A stretch of DNA of 64,000 nt, taken from NCBI RefSeq assembly GCF_015265455.1, contig NZ_CP054492.1, forward strand, positions 620,001 to 684,000, read 5' to 3'. The stretch comes from Candidatus Sulfurimonas baltica (GTDB lineage Bacteria; Campylobacterota; Campylobacteria; Campylobacterales; Sulfurimonadaceae). The notes below the pieces were generated by a model that worked only from the letters and a program-made list of their open reading frames with translations, made no database searches and was not told where the DNA came from. Position 1 is the first letter of the stretch. The number at the start of each line of letters is the position of its first letter. This document shows positions 24,688 through 35,871 of this stretch, piece after piece. A program made the position numbers and the translations under genes.

Positions 24688-27600
24688 CTAAGCTAGAAAA
24701 TCTTGCAGTGCTTTCGCATTTGACCATGAGTCGTCTTTCATCTCGTCGAGTGCTAAAATCAATGCTCTTGCAGCACTTAAAGTTGTAAAATAAGGGATAT
24801 TTCTTTTAAGTACCTCTTGGCGGATAACTACTGCATCTTTTTTAGAAGTGTTGTTATCTGAAGTATTTATAGCCATTTGAATTGCATCGTTTTTCATGCT
24901 GTCTTCAATGTTTGGACGACCTTCAGAAATCTTGAGAACAACTTCGCATGGGACTCCTGACTCTTCAATAATTGCTTGAGTCCCTTTTGTCGCAACAAGT
25001 TTAAACCCATGTTTGTGCAAGCCGACCGCTATCTCAGGTGCATGCATTTTGTCTGTATCAACAAAAGAGAGAAAGCATGTTCCGCTTGTAGGTATTTTGT
25101 TTCCTGCAGATAGTTGAGCTTTTGCAAAACTAATTCCAAAACTAGAACTTATTCCCATAACTTCGCCTGTTGATTTCATCTCAGGACTAAGGACTAAGTC
25201 TGCCCCATAAAGTTTATGGAAAGGAAAAACAGCCTCTTTAACAGAGATATGGTTTTTTAATTTTGGTTTTAAGAGACCGTTTACTTCTTGAACAACATCA
25301 TATTTATCATAATACTCTAGTGCACTTCTAAGAGTTTCTCCAACCATTACGCGTGTTGCAACTTTTGCCAACGGCATTCCCGTCGCTTTTGAAACAAAAG
25401 GGACGGTTCTTGAAGCTCTAGGATTTACCTCTATAAGGTAAATATCATCTTTGTAGATTGCATACTGAACATTCATAAGACCAACAACACCAAGACCAAG
25501 AGCAATAGTTTTTGTCTGCTGTTCAACTTTTTCAATCATCTCAAGGGATAGATTTACCGGTGGAAGTGAGCAGGCACTGTCTCCAGAGTGAATTCCAGCC
25601 TCTTCTATATGTTGCATAACTGAACCTATGTAAACATCAGTTCCGTCACAGATAGCATCAACATCAAGTTCTATAGCTTGGTCTAAAAATTTATCGATAA
25701 GAACAGGCGCATTGTTTGATACAGAGACTGCCAAATCCATATACTGTTTAAGTTCATCCTCGCTGTAAACAATTCTCATACCGCGACCGCCAAGAACAAA
25801 AGATGGACGGACTAGAACAGGGTAGCCAAGTCTTTGTGCTATAACATAAGACTCCTCTTTGGTTCTAGCTAACCCGTTCTCCGGCTGTTTAAGCCCATGT
25901 TTGATTACAAAGTTAGAAAATTGCTCTCTGTCTTCCGCCAAGTCAATTACTGCAGAAGGGGTTCCTGCAATATTAGCACCTATTTTTGTCAGTGCATCTG
26001 CAAGTTTAAGTGGCGTCTGCCCGCCAAAGTGGACTATAATTCCATCTGGTTTTTCATTTTCAACAACTGCTCTTACATGTTCAAAATCTATTGGTTCAAA
26101 GTAGAGTACATCTGAAGTATCATAATCAGTTGAGACAGTTTCAGGATTACAGTTGTACATAATACACTCAATATCCATCTCTTTAAGTGCGAAAGCTGCA
26201 TGAACACAACAGTAGTCAAACTCAATACCTTGACCGATTCTGTTTGGACCACCGCCTAAAATAAGAACCTTTTTCTTATCACTTACTCTGTTTTTTACAT
26301 TTGGGAGTTTTGTGATATTTGTAGTTGAGTATAGATATGGAGTAAGTGCTTCAAACTCAGCAGCACATGTATCAACTTCGTTATATTCAAAGTTTACATG
26401 TAGAGTTTTTCTTGCATTGTAAACATCATCTTCACTAACGTTTTGGTTTGAGTTCTTAGCTATAAGTTGTGATATTCTTTTATCTGAAAAACCGTCGACC
26501 TTCATGCTTCTCATAAATTCCGCATCAAATAAAATTTTATCTGTGATGGTACTCTCAGCTTTTATCATCTCTTCTAATTGGTATAAGAACCATGGATCTA
26601 TCTGACATGTGTCAAACATCTCCTCAACGCTCATCCCGCGACGAAAACCCTCGGCAACATATAGGATTCTATCTGCATTTGGACGACGGATTTCATGTTT
26701 AACAAAATCAAAATCAGCATCAATCTCATTGAAGCCACATAAATCTGTCTCAAGTGAACAGAGAGCTTTTTGAATTGACTCTTTGAAAGTACGTCCAATT
26801 GCCATAACTTCACCAACAGACTTCATGCTTGTGCTAAGTGTATTTTCTGCTTCAGGAAATTTTTCAAATGTAAAACGTGGAATCTTTGTAACAACATAAT
26901 CAATTACTGGCTCAAATGATGCCGGAGTTCCTGTAATATCGTTAGTAATCTCATCAAGAGTAAAACCGACAGCCAAGAGAGTAGCTACTTTTGCAATAGG
27001 GTAACCGGTCGCCTTAGAGGCAAGAGCAGATGAGCGAGAAACACGAGGGTTCATCTCAATTACAATCATTCTCCCTGTCTTAGGGTCAATTGAGAATTGA
27101 ACATTACTTCCGCCGGTATCAACACCAACTTCTCTTAAGATATCAAAAGATGCATTACGCATTCTTTGGTACTCTTTGTCCGTTAATGTAAGTGCAGGAG
27201 CTACTGTAATACTGTCACCTGTGTGAACACCCATAGGGTCAAAGTTTTCAATAGCACATACAATAATACAGTTGTCCGCTTTATCGCGGATAACCTCCAT
27301 CTCGTACTCTTTCCAGCCAAGAAGAGACTCTTCAATCAGGATTTCTGTAACTGGTGACTCATCTAGACCGCGAGCTGCAAGTTTTTTGAACTCATCCATG
27401 TTGTAAGCAACACCACTTCCTCCACCGGCTAAAGTAAATGAAGCACGGATTATAATAGGAAAACCAATTGTATCGGCAGCTTTAAGTGCATCGTCCATAT
27501 TGTATGCATACATTGAAAATGGTAAATCCATTCCAATTTTAATCATCGCATCTTTAAATGCCAAGCGGTCTTCGCCCTTATGTATAGCTTCAGGTGTTGC

Positions 27601-27945
27601 ACCTAAAAACTCTATTCCATCTAGCATCCCTTTTTCATACATGCTAGTAGCTACATTTAGTGCAGTCTGTCCACCCATTGTCGGAAGAATAGCATCTACT
27701 TTTTCATCTCTGATAATTTTAGCAATTACATCTTCTTTGATTGGTTCAATGTAGGTTCTGTCAGCAAACTCAGGATCTGTCATAATAGTGGCAGGATTAG
27801 AGTTTATGAGGACTACGCGGTAACCAAGCTCTTTTAGAGTTTTAACAGCCTGAGTTCCTGAGTAGTCAAATTCACAAGCTTGACCAATGATGATTGGACC
27901 AGAGCCAATAAGTAAAATAGTTTTTATATCTGTGCGTTTTGGCAT
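24688..27945 (-). CDS. carB: Carbamoyl-phosphate synthase large subunit
   Basis: 1085 aa, full length. It has two homologous ATP-grasp halves: [18 protein letters not shown] at the start of the first and [18 protein letters not shown] near 565 of the second. [19 protein letters not shown] and [17 protein letters not shown] mark the paired active sites, and the C-terminal MGS-like allosteric domain includes KLVATKGT. It makes carbamoyl phosphate for pyrimidines and arginine in the cytosol, with CarA encoded elsewhere. A TATAAT on the - strand (27983-27988) lies 38 nt before the start. Confidence 0.96.
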   Translation of the reverse strand: MPKRTDIKTILLIGSGPIIIGQACEFDYSGTQAVKTLKELGYRVVLINSNPATIMTDPEFADRTYIEPIKEDVIAKIIRDEKVDAILPTMGGQTALNVATSMYEKGMLDGIEFLGATPEAIHKGEDRLAFKDAMIKIGMDLPFSMYAYNMDDALKAADTIGFPIIIRASFTLAGGGSGVAYNMDEFKKLAARGLDESPVTEILIEESLLGWKEYEMEVIRDKADNCIIVCAIENFDPMGVHTGDSITVAPALTLTDKEYQRMRNASFDILREVGVDTGGSNVQFSIDPKTGRMIVIEMNPRVSRSSALASKATGYPIAKVATLLAVGFTLDEITNDITGTPASFEPVIDYVVTKIPRFTFEKFPEAENTLSTSMKSVGEVMAIGRTFKESIQKALCSLETDLCGFNEIDADFDFVKHEIRRPNADRILYVAEGFRRGMSVEEMFDTCQIDPWFLYQLEEMIKAESTITDKILFDAEFMRSMKVDGFSDKRISQLIAKNSNQNVSEDDVYNARKTLHVNFEYNEVDTCAAEFEALTPYLYSTTNITKLPNVKNRVSDKKKVLILGGGPNRIGQGIEFDYCCVHAAFALKEMDIECIMYNCNPETVSTDYDTSDVLYFEPIDFEHVRAVVENEKPDGIIVHFGGQTPLKLADALTKIGANIAGTPSAVIDLAEDREQFSNFVIKHGLKQPENGLARTKEESYVIAQRLGYPVLVRPSFVLGGRGMRIVYSEDELKQYMDLAVSVSNNAPVLIDKFLDQAIELDVDAICDGTDVYIGSVMQHIEEAGIHSGDSACSLPPVNLSLEMIEKVEQQTKTIALGLGVVGLMNVQYAIYKDDIYLIEVNPRASRTVPFVSKATGMPLAKVATRVMVGETLRSALEYYDKYDVVQEVNGLLKPKLKNHISVKEAVFPFHKLYGADLVLSPEMKSTGEVMGISSSFGISFAKAQLSAGNKIPTSGTCFLSFVDTDKMHAPEIAVGLHKHGFKLVATKGTQAIIEESGVPCEVVLKISEGRPNIEDSMKNDAIQMAINTSDNNTSKKDAVVIRQEVLKRNIPYFTTLSAARALILALDEMKDDSWSNAKALQDFLA

Positions 27946-28015
27946 TTTTTACCCTTAATATTTGTGCATGAAAAATTTGCATATTATAGGTAAAAAGCAC
28001 TTAAGATTTGATGAG

Positions 28016-28777
28016 TTATTTGACTTTTTTTATCATGTGGAAATAGTTTGGATCATTAGCTTTATAGTAAGGCTCAATTACGGCATTTTGATAGCCCTGT
28101 GATTTTGTTACAGACAATACTGTCCCGACTTTTAACCCCTTGAAAAAAATCTCATCAAGTCCAGAGGTCACAACTTCGTCACCCTCTTTTACAGAAAACC
28201 AGGCCGGAATAAATCTTACTACTAAGTTTTCTCCACTATTGCCATGTGCGATGCCTGGTGCTTTTTCTTCACCGACATAAACCGCATAGGAGCTTTTAAT
28301 ATCTCTGTTTAAAAGACCAAGTGCCCTGTTGTCCTGTGAGACAACTATCCCTGCGACAAGTTCTTTATATGTAAGTCCGTATATTTTAGAGGAGTTGTAA
28401 TCAGGTATCTCTAGCCAGACTCTATTTAGATCTGCAAATTTTTGATATGAAATTGTTCTTACAAGTTGCACACTTGGGTCTGTTTTTAGTTTAGAATTAT
28501 TTAGGGCAAAAAGATCATTTACCTCGGATGCGAGTTGCTGCATAACCAGATGATTATTTTCGTATTTATGAAGTTTCTCTTCTAATAAAGATATCTGTTG
28601 AGCTTGAAAAAAATGTTGTACTATCAATTTTTCTACAGACTCTATGCTGTTGTGGTAGCTAGATTTAATAATGTTTAAGGCTGAAATAAATGGCGCTTGA
28701 ATAATATTTGTATAATATAGTGCACCCATTAGGAGTGCAATAAAGATCAATAAAAAGCTAAAAAGCCCCTTATTCAT
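28016..28777 (-). CDS. mreC: Rod shape-determining protein MreC
   Basis: 253 aa. One N-terminal membrane helix (about 4-23) is followed by a coiled coil (about 40-80) and a beta-rich periplasmic domain (YKELVAGIVVSQDNRALGLLNRD, SGLDEIFFKGLKVG). MreC links cytoplasmic MreB to the periplasmic cell-wall machinery. It overlaps mreB by 8 nt as the last gene of the fabZ-lpxA-clpX-mreB-mreC run. No mreD follows; carB is next instead. Confidence 0.93.
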   Translation of the reverse strand: MNKGLFSFLLIFIALLMGALYYTNIIQAPFISALNIIKSSYHNSIESVEKLIVQHFFQAQQISLLEEKLHKYENNHLVMQQLASEVNDLFALNNSKLKTDPSVQLVRTISYQKFADLNRVWLEIPDYNSSKIYGLTYKELVAGIVVSQDNRALGLLNRDIKSSYAVYVGEEKAPGIAHGNSGENLVVRFIPAWFSVKEGDEVVTSGLDEIFFKGLKVGTVLSVTKSQGYQNAVIEPYYKANDPNYFHMIKKVK

Positions 28778-29810
28778 TGTCGAAAAGTTCTTGCAGTAAA
28801 TCTATCTCTTCAAGAGCGCGCCCCGTTCCTCTAGCTACTGCTAAAAGTGGCTCATCTGCAACATATACAGGTATTCTGATTATATCTGATAAGAATTTAT
28901 CAAGTTGACGAATAAGTGCGCCGCCACCAGTTAAAATGATTCCATTGCTTACAATGTCTCCTGCTAAATCAGGCGGCATTTGCTCTAAAACGTCGCGAAG
29001 AGCCTCTCCAATCTCTTTAAGAGGCTCTCTCATAGCTTCTCTTGCATCTTCGCTTGTAAGTTCAACTGAACTTAAAAGACCCTCAACCTGATCACGACCA
29101 GTAACAGTCATTTTTAAATCTGTATCTAAAGCTACAGCAGTTCCTATAGCGATTTTAATCTCTTCAGCAGCTCTTTCACCAATTAAAAGATTATACTTTT
29201 TTCTAACATAGTTTACTATAGCCTGATCTATTTTATCACCGGCTGTGCGGATTGATTTTGAGAGAACAAGCCCACCAAGGGAAACAACACCTATCTCTGT
29301 TGTCCCTCCACCGATATCTACTACCAAGTTACCTTTTGGCTCTCTAATCTCTATCCCTGCACCAATTGCTGCTGCCATAGGCTCTTCAATAAGAAATACC
29401 TGTCTTGCACCTGCGCTTAAAGCAGATTCACGAACAGCTTTTCTTTCAACTTGAGTTAGTCCGTAAGGAACACATATTATAATGCGGGGACTAATAAGGC
29501 TTGTTCTTCCATGAGCTTTTTCAATGAATTTTCTAATCATTTTTTCAGTCATATCAAAATCGGCAATAACCCCATCACGCATTGGACGAATTGCTTTGAT
29601 GTTTCCAGGTGTCTTGCCGACCATGTTCTTTGCTTCTTGTCCTACAGCCAAGACTCTCTGGTGACCATATTTCTCCGTTTTAACAGCAACAACAGACGGC
29701 TCATTTATTATAATGCCTCTTCCTTTTGCTATTACAATCGTATTTGCAGTTCCTAAGTCTATAGATAAATCATTTGAAAAAAGTCCAATTAGTTTGTTAA
29801 AAATCATCAC
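28770..29810 (-). CDS. mreB: Rod shape-determining actin homologue MreB
   Basis: 346 aa. Actin-fold nucleotide motifs are clear: IDLGTANTIVIAKG at the N-terminus, VVDIGGGTTEIGVV near 165 and ILTGGGALIRQL near 290. It polymerises at the inner membrane and directs lateral wall synthesis. It starts 6 nt after the clpX stop, in the same - strand operon. Confidence 0.96.
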   Translation of the reverse strand: MMIFNKLIGLFSNDLSIDLGTANTIVIAKGRGIIINEPSVVAVKTEKYGHQRVLAVGQEAKNMVGKTPGNIKAIRPMRDGVIADFDMTEKMIRKFIEKAHGRTSLISPRIIICVPYGLTQVERKAVRESALSAGARQVFLIEEPMAAAIGAGIEIREPKGNLVVDIGGGTTEIGVVSLGGLVLSKSIRTAGDKIDQAIVNYVRKKYNLLIGERAAEEIKIAIGTAVALDTDLKMTVTGRDQVEGLLSSVELTSEDAREAMREPLKEIGEALRDVLEQMPPDLAGDIVSNGIILTGGGALIRQLDKFLSDIIRIPVYVADEPLLAVARGTGRALEEIDLLQELFDNE

Positions 29811-29816
29811 GTTACC

Positions 29817-31061
29817 TTATGCTGTCTGTTTAGACTGTTTTTTGATATACATAGGTGCTTCACCATCATCAATTACAGCTTTTGTTATTAAAACTTCATA
29901 CCCACCGTACTCTGGAAGTTCATACATGATATCTATCATATTTTCTTCCAAAATCGCGCGCAAACCACGAGCCCCTGTTTTTCTTTTTATAGACTTTTTG
30001 GCAATTGCTTTTAGTGCATCTTCCTCAAAGTTTAGCTCGACATCATCGATTGAAAACAGTTTTTTATATTGTTTTATTAGAGAATTTTTTGGTTCAGTCA
30101 AAATACGAACCATATCTTCCTCTGTTATTTCGTTAAGAGATGCAATTATCGGAAGTCGTCCAACTAGTTCTGGAATAAGCCCATAGTTAACCAAATCGTC
30201 AGGCTCAACCATATCGAAAGTGATTTTTTTCTCATCTTTAGTTTTTTTCTCTTGGTTGAAACCTAAAACATTTTCACCCTGTTTTTTCTTTATGATTTCA
30301 CCAAGACCATCAAAAGCCCCACCGCATATAAAAAGAATACCTGTTGTGTCCATAGCTATAAAATCTTGATTTGGATGTTTTCTCCCGCCCTTTGGTGGGA
30401 TGTTTACAACGGCACCCTCTATGATTTTAAGAAGTGCTTGTTGAACGCCTTCTCCGGAAACGTCTCTTGTTATTGAACGATTTTCACTCATACGAGAAAT
30501 TTTGTCTACTTCATCAATAAATACAATTCCCTGCTGTGCTTTTTCTACATCACCGTCTGCTGCTTGTATAAGTTTTGTTAAAATATTTTCAACATCTTCT
30601 CCTACATAACCAGCTTCAGTAAGACTTGTAGCATCAGCTATGGCAATAGGAACATTCAAAACTCTAGCAATTGTTTGAGCCATAAGAGTTTTTCCGCTTC
30701 CTGTTGGTCCAATAAGAAGTACATTAGACTTTGCAATTTCTGTATCGTCATCACTTGTTTTGTCTATTTTAAATATTCTTTTATAATGATTGTAGACGGC
30801 TACACTGATAAGCTTTCTTGCACGTTCTTGGCCTATTACATAATCACCTAAAAAGTTATTCAGCTCTTTTGGCGTCATAAGTTTTGTAACAGCATCGACT
30901 AGTTCACAGTTTTTTGAAGAAGCAGACTCTACATCATCTCCAAACATAATCTTGTATGCTGAAACAACACAATTTTTACATATATATACACCGTTTCCGG
31001 CTATTAGAGGGTTCTCTTCACTCTCTTTTGCATCACAAAAGCTACATGCTCTATGAATCAT
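29817..31061 (-). CDS. clpX: ATP-dependent Clp protease ATP-binding subunit ClpX
   Basis: 414 aa. The N-terminal zinc-binding domain has two CxxC pairs (CSFC, CKNC). The AAA+ core has GPTGSGKT (Walker A, near 116) and [10 protein letters not shown] (Walker B, near 178). The pore-loop and sensor regions are followed by [15 protein letters not shown]. It unfolds substrates for ClpP. The start overlaps the lpxA stop by 4 nt. Confidence 0.96.
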   Translation of the reverse strand: MIHRACSFCDAKESEENPLIAGNGVYICKNCVVSAYKIMFGDDVESASSKNCELVDAVTKLMTPKELNNFLGDYVIGQERARKLISVAVYNHYKRIFKIDKTSDDDTEIAKSNVLLIGPTGSGKTLMAQTIARVLNVPIAIADATSLTEAGYVGEDVENILTKLIQAADGDVEKAQQGIVFIDEVDKISRMSENRSITRDVSGEGVQQALLKIIEGAVVNIPPKGGRKHPNQDFIAMDTTGILFICGGAFDGLGEIIKKKQGENVLGFNQEKKTKDEKKITFDMVEPDDLVNYGLIPELVGRLPIIASLNEITEEDMVRILTEPKNSLIKQYKKLFSIDDVELNFEEDALKAIAKKSIKRKTGARGLRAILEENMIDIMYELPEYGGYEVLITKAVIDDGEAPMYIKKQSKQTA

Positions 31062-31843
31062 ACTTTTTTCCTCTCATATGGGATTCCTCTTTTTGTTTTA
31101 ATTACAAAATCACACAAGTCATTTACATAATGGTTTTTTGTATTTTCAAGTAACTCATTAGCTACATCTTTTAGTGGTTTTCCTGATTCAAACAGCTCTC
31201 TATATGCTGATTTAAGTTCATTTATATCTTCACGGTTAAGATGGCGTCTTAAGCCATTTAAATTTAGACCTCTTAAATTGGCACGGTTACCTTCGGCCAT
31301 ACAAAATGGCGGTACATCCTGAGCAAGTGCAGAAGCTCCTCCAATCATAGCATAGTCTCCAATATGAACGAACTGATGAACCGGAGTCATTCCTCCGATT
31401 ACGGCATAGTCTCCCATCTCTACATGTCCGGCTAAAGTTGCAGCATTGGCTAAAATACAGTGGTTTCCTATGATTACATCATGTCCGATATGAACATATC
31501 CCATAAAAAGATTATGTGAGCCGATAATAGTTTTACCGCCTCCACCTTTTGTTCCAGGGTTGAAAAGTGTGAATTCTCTGATTTTATTACTGTCGCCGAT
31601 TATAAGCTCAACATCTTCACCGTCGAATTTCAAATCTTGTGGAATTGACCCAATAACCGCATTTGAAAATATATGGTTATTTTTACCAATAGTCGTTTTT
31701 CCGCATATAGATGTACTTTGTTCTATTTTGGTTCCATCACCAATAGTCGCTTGTGATGAAATAAAGCAAAAAGGCCCTATCTCAACATCTTTACCTATAA
31801 CCGCGCCATCTTCGATGACTGCAAGAGGAGAAATTTTACTCAA
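31058..31843 (-). CDS. lpxA: UDP-N-acetylglucosamine O-acyltransferase LpxA
   Basis: 261 aa left-handed beta-helix protein with many hexapeptide repeats ([19 protein letters not shown] onward). The catalytic His region is [16 protein letters not shown], followed by [12 protein letters not shown]. The C-terminus is helical. It catalyses the first step of lipid A synthesis from UDP-GlcNAc and hydroxyacyl-ACP. It lies 11 nt after fabZ. Confidence 0.95.
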   Translation of the reverse strand: MSKISPLAVIEDGAVIGKDVEIGPFCFISSQATIGDGTKIEQSTSICGKTTIGKNNHIFSNAVIGSIPQDLKFDGEDVELIIGDSNKIREFTLFNPGTKGGGGKTIIGSHNLFMGYVHIGHDVIIGNHCILANAATLAGHVEMGDYAVIGGMTPVHQFVHIGDYAMIGGASALAQDVPPFCMAEGNRANLRGLNLNGLRRHLNREDINELKSAYRELFESGKPLKDVANELLENTKNHYVNDLCDFVIKTKRGIPYERKKV

Positions 31844-31854
31844 ATCTTTGCCTT

Positions 31855-32304
31855 TTATTTATCTACAATCATAGCTTTTAATTCAGCTTGTGAAACTAAA
31901 ATATTATCAACATAAGCTTTGCCGTCGAGCATCCAGATAGCGCCTTTGTTCTTTATGACATTTATGCGGTATTCAAGTCTGTCGCCTGGCTTAACGGGAG
32001 CACGAAATTTTGCTTTATCAATACTCATAAAATATACAACTTTATTTGCAGCCTCTTCCTCTGTCATGTCTCCCATGCTTTTAAATGCAAGTATTCCACC
32101 AGCTTGAGCCATACCCTCTAGTATCATTACACCTGGATATATTGGGTGACCAGGGAAATGCCCTTGAAAAACATTGTCACCGATAGTTACATTTTTAAAC
32201 CCAATTAGAGACTCGTTTTCTTTTATATCAGTAACTCTGTCTAGTAGTAAAAATGGGTAACGGTGAGGTATAATTTTTTGAATTTCAGTAACATCCATAA
32301 TCAT
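31855..32304 (-). CDS. fabZ: (3R)-hydroxyacyl-ACP dehydratase FabZ
   Basis: 149 aa hot-dog fold. [13 protein letters not shown] is at the N-terminus and [22 protein letters not shown] carries the catalytic His and Glu. It dehydrates hydroxyacyl-ACP in fatty-acid synthesis and shares hydroxyacyl-ACP with LpxA downstream. First gene of the - strand operon. The ribosome site before the ATG at 32304 is weak, and a second in-frame ATG follows two codons later. Confidence 0.95.
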   Translation of the reverse strand: MIMDVTEIQKIIPHRYPFLLLDRVTDIKENESLIGFKNVTIGDNVFQGHFPGHPIYPGVMILEGMAQAGGILAFKSMGDMTEEEAANKVVYFMSIDKAKFRAPVKPGDRLEYRINVIKNKGAIWMLDGKAYVDNILVSQAELKAMIVDK

Positions 32305-32352
32305 AAGTTAGGAGCCTTTATAATAATTTTGGCTATTTTACCTAAAAATATA

Positions 32353-33435
32353 TTAGATTATGATTAGTTTTTCTCTGACATCTTCGTAAGTTTTTGCATC
32401 AAGCATAATGGTGAGTTTGGTTTTAGGAATTTTTTCAATAATAACAATAAGAGTTAAGTCGTAATTTGTAGATGTGAGCGTGTTTCTAAACTTTAATTCT
32501 TCATTGATATTTGGCTGATTGAATATCAACTCATTTATTGTTTTGTACTCATATCCACATGTAGAGTTGAAAAATTCCAGAGTAACAAATCTTATCTCTT
32601 CACGGCTAAAGTAGTGAATATTTTCAAATTCAAACTCTATATTTCCTTGTGCTTTTTTTCTTGGCAAAGTCGAATAAGATAAAGCATATGCAGGGACGAT
32701 TTCACTCTTACCGGAGATAACTTTAAAACTGAATTGGCGGTAGTTTAAAAATTTCTCTTTTATTATTTTATACTCTACTTTTTTATCTTCGAGTTGCATC
32801 CTGTCTCTATACATTTCAACTCTCTCCTCAATAGAAGCAGGGAGAATTTTGTTTGAGACACAAGAGAACATCTCATCCATTAAACGCCCCTGTTGGTCTC
32901 TTTGCATGGTTAGTCCAAAGATGCATCCACAGTAGTCTTGTCGGTAAAGCATTTGCTCTTTTGTGACTCGGCTTTGATCTTGTGTACCACCGCCTGAACG
33001 GTAATCGACAGCTATAAATTCAACTCCGTATTTTTCGTAAAAAGCATCACCGCTTCGTTTAAGTTGTTCTTGAGATTTTAAAGGACTGACAAGTAGTGTT
33101 GTGGTTACTTTTGTTTCGCCAAGATCAAGGGCTTTTTTAGCACTTACATCAAAACGTTTATCAAAGCATACTTCACATCTGGCACCTTTTTCAGGTTCAT
33201 TTTCTAATCCTCGAACTGCTATCATCCAAGCTTCAAAATCATATTCACCTTCAATTAAATCAATACCGAGTATTTTACAAGAACGCTGTACATCTAAAAA
33301 GCGTAGCTGATACTCAGAGTAGGGGTGAATGTTTGGGTCATAAAAAAAGCCGGTAAGTTTTTCACCTGGATAATCACGTTGTAGCTTTTGTAAAAAAAAG
33401 TGTGAGTCTACACTGCAACAAATATGTACTAAAAT
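32353..33435 (-). CDS. queH: Epoxyqueuosine reductase QueH, apparently initiating at ATT
   Basis: 360 aa if started at ATT (33435). The N-terminus then reads LVHICCSVDSHFF, and the CC pair, RCEVCFDKR and QDYCGCIFG supply the conserved Cys of QueH that bind iron-sulfur and metal. It reduces epoxyqueuosine to queuosine in tRNA. No NTG codon exists between the upstream in-frame TAA (33450-33448) and the first ATG at 33225. Starting at that ATG would delete the essential first Cys pair. AAGGAG (33447-33442) sits 6 nt before the ATT at 33435; another ATT at 33438 is only 3 nt away. A C-terminal extension beyond the core domain is normal in this lineage. Confidence 0.85.
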   Translation of the reverse strand: MLVHICCSVDSHFFLQKLQRDYPGEKLTGFFYDPNIHPYSEYQLRFLDVQRSCKILGIDLIEGEYDFEAWMIAVRGLENEPEKGARCEVCFDKRFDVSAKKALDLGETKVTTTLLVSPLKSQEQLKRSGDAFYEKYGVEFIAVDYRSGGGTQDQSRVTKEQMLYRQDYCGCIFGLTMQRDQQGRLMDEMFSCVSNKILPASIEERVEMYRDRMQLEDKKVEYKIIKEKFLNYRQFSFKVISGKSEIVPAYALSYSTLPRKKAQGNIEFEFENIHYFSREEIRFVTLEFFNSTCGYEYKTINELIFNQPNINEELKFRNTLTSTNYDLTLIVIIEKIPKTKLTIMLDAKTYEDVREKLIII

Positions 33436-33456
33436 AATATTCTCCTTTTAGCTTTC

Positions 33457-35253
33457 TTACCAGCTTATTTTTTTATCAGAACCATCTTTTTTCAAAAAGA
33501 GTTCCTTGTAAACACCTTCAGGAATCATTGAGTACTCCTGTGATGTTTTAACATCTATAAATACAACTTGAGTATGTCCGTCGTATCTACTTTTATTTAT
33601 TATTTTAGCATGAAGTTCCGCTTCATAGAGCTTTTCAAGTTCCTTGCTTGTTGCTATTAGCTCATTCTCCTCTTCGGCTATAAGTTCAGCTGTAATTTTT
33701 AATTTTTCAGCTTCATTTTTATATTGTTCCACCCTTATCACATCGGTTCTATTGGGTGCTTTTTCAGCTTTTGTAGCAATAATGACTCTTTTTTGAAACA
33801 CTTTTATTCTGTCTAGTTGTTTAGTGTGTTCAGATAAGCTTTTTTCGTATTCTTGCTTGATTTCTGCAAGTAAAGTTTTTTTAGTGTTCATCTCCCGCTT
33901 AAGAGCTTGTGTTTTTTCATGATATGACTCTATCTTGTCGGGGTTTATTATCAGCTTGTTGTGTTGACCGGATATAGTATGAATCTCAATCGATTCAGAT
34001 GCTATAATAGTTGTATTTGACGTAAGTTCTTCAACAATAACTCTTTTTCCTATTATCTCCCCACCAAGCATTTTTTTTACATGTACATCATCTGCTTTAA
34101 CTGTTCCATTCTCTAAAATCTCAATCTGTGCAGTTTTTGCTATAAGGTTACCGCGGTGGAGGTGTATTTTTGCATTCTCAACAGCCTCTAGCTGTGAATT
34201 TCTATGTGTCTGTTCCCCTACACTTAAATCAGTTGCTTTTACTTTAGCATATGAGCCTACAGTGCCGTCTACATGTAGCTCTTTTACATCTATGCTTACT
34301 CCACTTCCAACAGCATCATCTGAACTGTTTTTATTGTTTATATTTATAGATATATCTTTATCTTCTCCTGTGCTTATGGAGCCGGTATTGCGAAAAGAGG
34401 CAGAGTTTATGGATACTTCCTTAGATATAGAGATTACATCAGACTCTTTTTTTACATAACCGTTCACTTTTGAGTAGTATTTGATGGAGTTTTCATCCTC
34501 TATAGCTTCAATAGTTTCTTTATCGGATCTGTAGTGTGAAAATTCAACTTTTGGCTCGCTTACTGTAATCTGATTGCCGTTGCAGCTTCTTCCATGCAGA
34601 CATTTTTTTGGCTTTATATACTCAAAAATAAGTTCATTAATATCAACACCCTCAATAAATTTCTTTTCATTTTTTTCATAATGTAAAATAATTGAATCAT
34701 CAACTGCAAATACGGCTCCCGGAGAACTCGCTATGGTGATTCTTAAATCTTTTTGAAGCGGTTTATTGCATTTCACTACCTTAGAGAGTTTAATCAGCAC
34801 AGAGTTAAGGGTCCCCTCAAAGTGCCCAATAAGCAATCCTAATCGCAATTTTCTTCGGTTTATCTCTTTTTTTAAAAGTTTTGCCAAATTGTCATCGCAA
34901 GGGAAAATAGACCCCTTTTTAAAAGTTGCAACAACTTTGCTTTTTGCTTTGTTTAAAGCTATTTCGATTTTTATATTTTCAAAAAATTTATTTTGCATAT
35001 AAGGTCTTAACTTGATTTTATACTCTTGTTTTACAAAAAGCGAATTGGATCTTAGCGTCTCTTCGTCAAATATTTTTTCAAGTGGCTCTTCTATAATGGT
35101 CCAATCTTTATGTTTTACAGATTGAATAAGTGTTTGTACTCCAAGCAAATCAAAATCTACATCGTTTTGTTTGATGTTTCTATCTTTTGCAACTTCATTT
35201 ATTGTATTAATTATATTAAATGAAATTTTGGTTACAGGGGTGAAAATAAGCAC
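33457..35253 (-). CDS. FapA/DUF342-family protein (flagellar assembly protein A-like)
   Basis: 598 aa. The N-terminal third has mixed structure, residues about 250-460 form a glycine- and valine-rich beta-helix (VDGTVGSYAKVKATDLSVG, GGEIIGKRVIVEELTS) of the DUF342/polymer-forming type, and about 470-560 is coiled coil. FapA-like proteins are linked to flagellar assembly or polarity in Vibrio and Campylobacterota, but the molecular role is uncertain. It stands alone between queH and a hypothetical gene. Confidence 0.78.
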   Translation of the reverse strand: MLIFTPVTKISFNIINTINEVAKDRNIKQNDVDFDLLGVQTLIQSVKHKDWTIIEEPLEKIFDEETLRSNSLFVKQEYKIKLRPYMQNKFFENIKIEIALNKAKSKVVATFKKGSIFPCDDNLAKLLKKEINRRKLRLGLLIGHFEGTLNSVLIKLSKVVKCNKPLQKDLRITIASSPGAVFAVDDSIILHYEKNEKKFIEGVDINELIFEYIKPKKCLHGRSCNGNQITVSEPKVEFSHYRSDKETIEAIEDENSIKYYSKVNGYVKKESDVISISKEVSINSASFRNTGSISTGEDKDISININNKNSSDDAVGSGVSIDVKELHVDGTVGSYAKVKATDLSVGEQTHRNSQLEAVENAKIHLHRGNLIAKTAQIEILENGTVKADDVHVKKMLGGEIIGKRVIVEELTSNTTIIASESIEIHTISGQHNKLIINPDKIESYHEKTQALKREMNTKKTLLAEIKQEYEKSLSEHTKQLDRIKVFQKRVIIATKAEKAPNRTDVIRVEQYKNEAEKLKITAELIAEEENELIATSKELEKLYEAELHAKIINKSRYDGHTQVVFIDVKTSQEYSMIPEGVYKELFLKKDGSDKKISW

Positions 35254-35334
35254 TTATGTGAGCCTTAATCTAGAATTTGCCTATTTTAGTTTGTAGGTTC
35301 TTAATATATGCTTTTGTATTGTTGTTTAGGGAAA

Positions 35335-35736
35335 TTATTTTAATGTTTTTCTAAATAGGTGGTAGTTTTCTTTTTCGAGCATCTCTTGCATGTACTTTTT
35401 TACACATTTTTTACAATTTATCCATATTCCTGATGGAAGTTTTATCTCAAGTTTTTTCTTCTCTTTAAGCTTGATTATTTTTTTAGGAGACAAAACTTTT
35501 GTAACTGGTGTAAAGTCTATATCTGTCAGGTCAATATCGCTTTTATAGTAAATTGTCTGTTGCTTGAATTTGCCCCATCCCGGAATACCATCTTCAGTAT
35601 AAGGTACTTCATAGCCGTCTTTAAAAGTTACCATTATTTTGTAATAACTATCTTCAAAAACCTGCGACACTTTTCCAGCGCCAAAAATAATTCCGTAAAG
35701 TTCATCTTTTACTTTTACATCATCAAAATAAGCCAT
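35335..35736 (-). CDS. Hypothetical protein
   Basis: 133 aa with no signal peptide or membrane segment. The first half is strand-rich (YGIIFGAGKVSQVFEDSYYKI, then VTFKDGYEVPYTEDGIPGW). It has a basic middle (KKIIKLKEKKK) and a CKKC pair near residue 113 that might bind a metal. I do not recognise a family. The ribosome site AAAGGAAA precedes the ATG. Confidence 0.6.
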   Translation of the reverse strand: MAYFDDVKVKDELYGIIFGAGKVSQVFEDSYYKIMVTFKDGYEVPYTEDGIPGWGKFKQQTIYYKSDIDLTDIDFTPVTKVLSPKKIIKLKEKKKLEIKLPSGIWINCKKCVKKYMQEMLEKENYHLFRKTLK

Positions 35737-35838
35737 CTATTTTCCTTTGTTTATTTGGGTGAAAAATTTTATATTATTAAGATTACATTGGTATTACGAA
35801 GATTGAAAGTTAGTTACATGTAGCGCAGGTTGTTTGGT

Positions 35839-35861
35839 TCTCCTCGGATATACCAAGGAGA
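35839..35861 (-). terminator. Hairpin after ppiB
   Basis: TCTCCTCGG (35839-35847) and CCAAGGAGA (35853-35861) pair with one mismatch around a 5-nt loop, starting 10 nt beyond the ppiB stop. There is no strong T-run on the - strand side, so it may be a weak terminator or a 3'-end stabiliser. Confidence 0.4.
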
Positions 35862-35871
35862 TTTTGCTAAT

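Noticed and set aside
24688-24727. Long reading of the Sua5-like gene from ATG at 24727 (157 aa)
   Set aside because: It overlaps carB by 40 nt and its first 14 residues are just the carB tail in another frame; GTG at 24685 gives the family's normal N-terminus.
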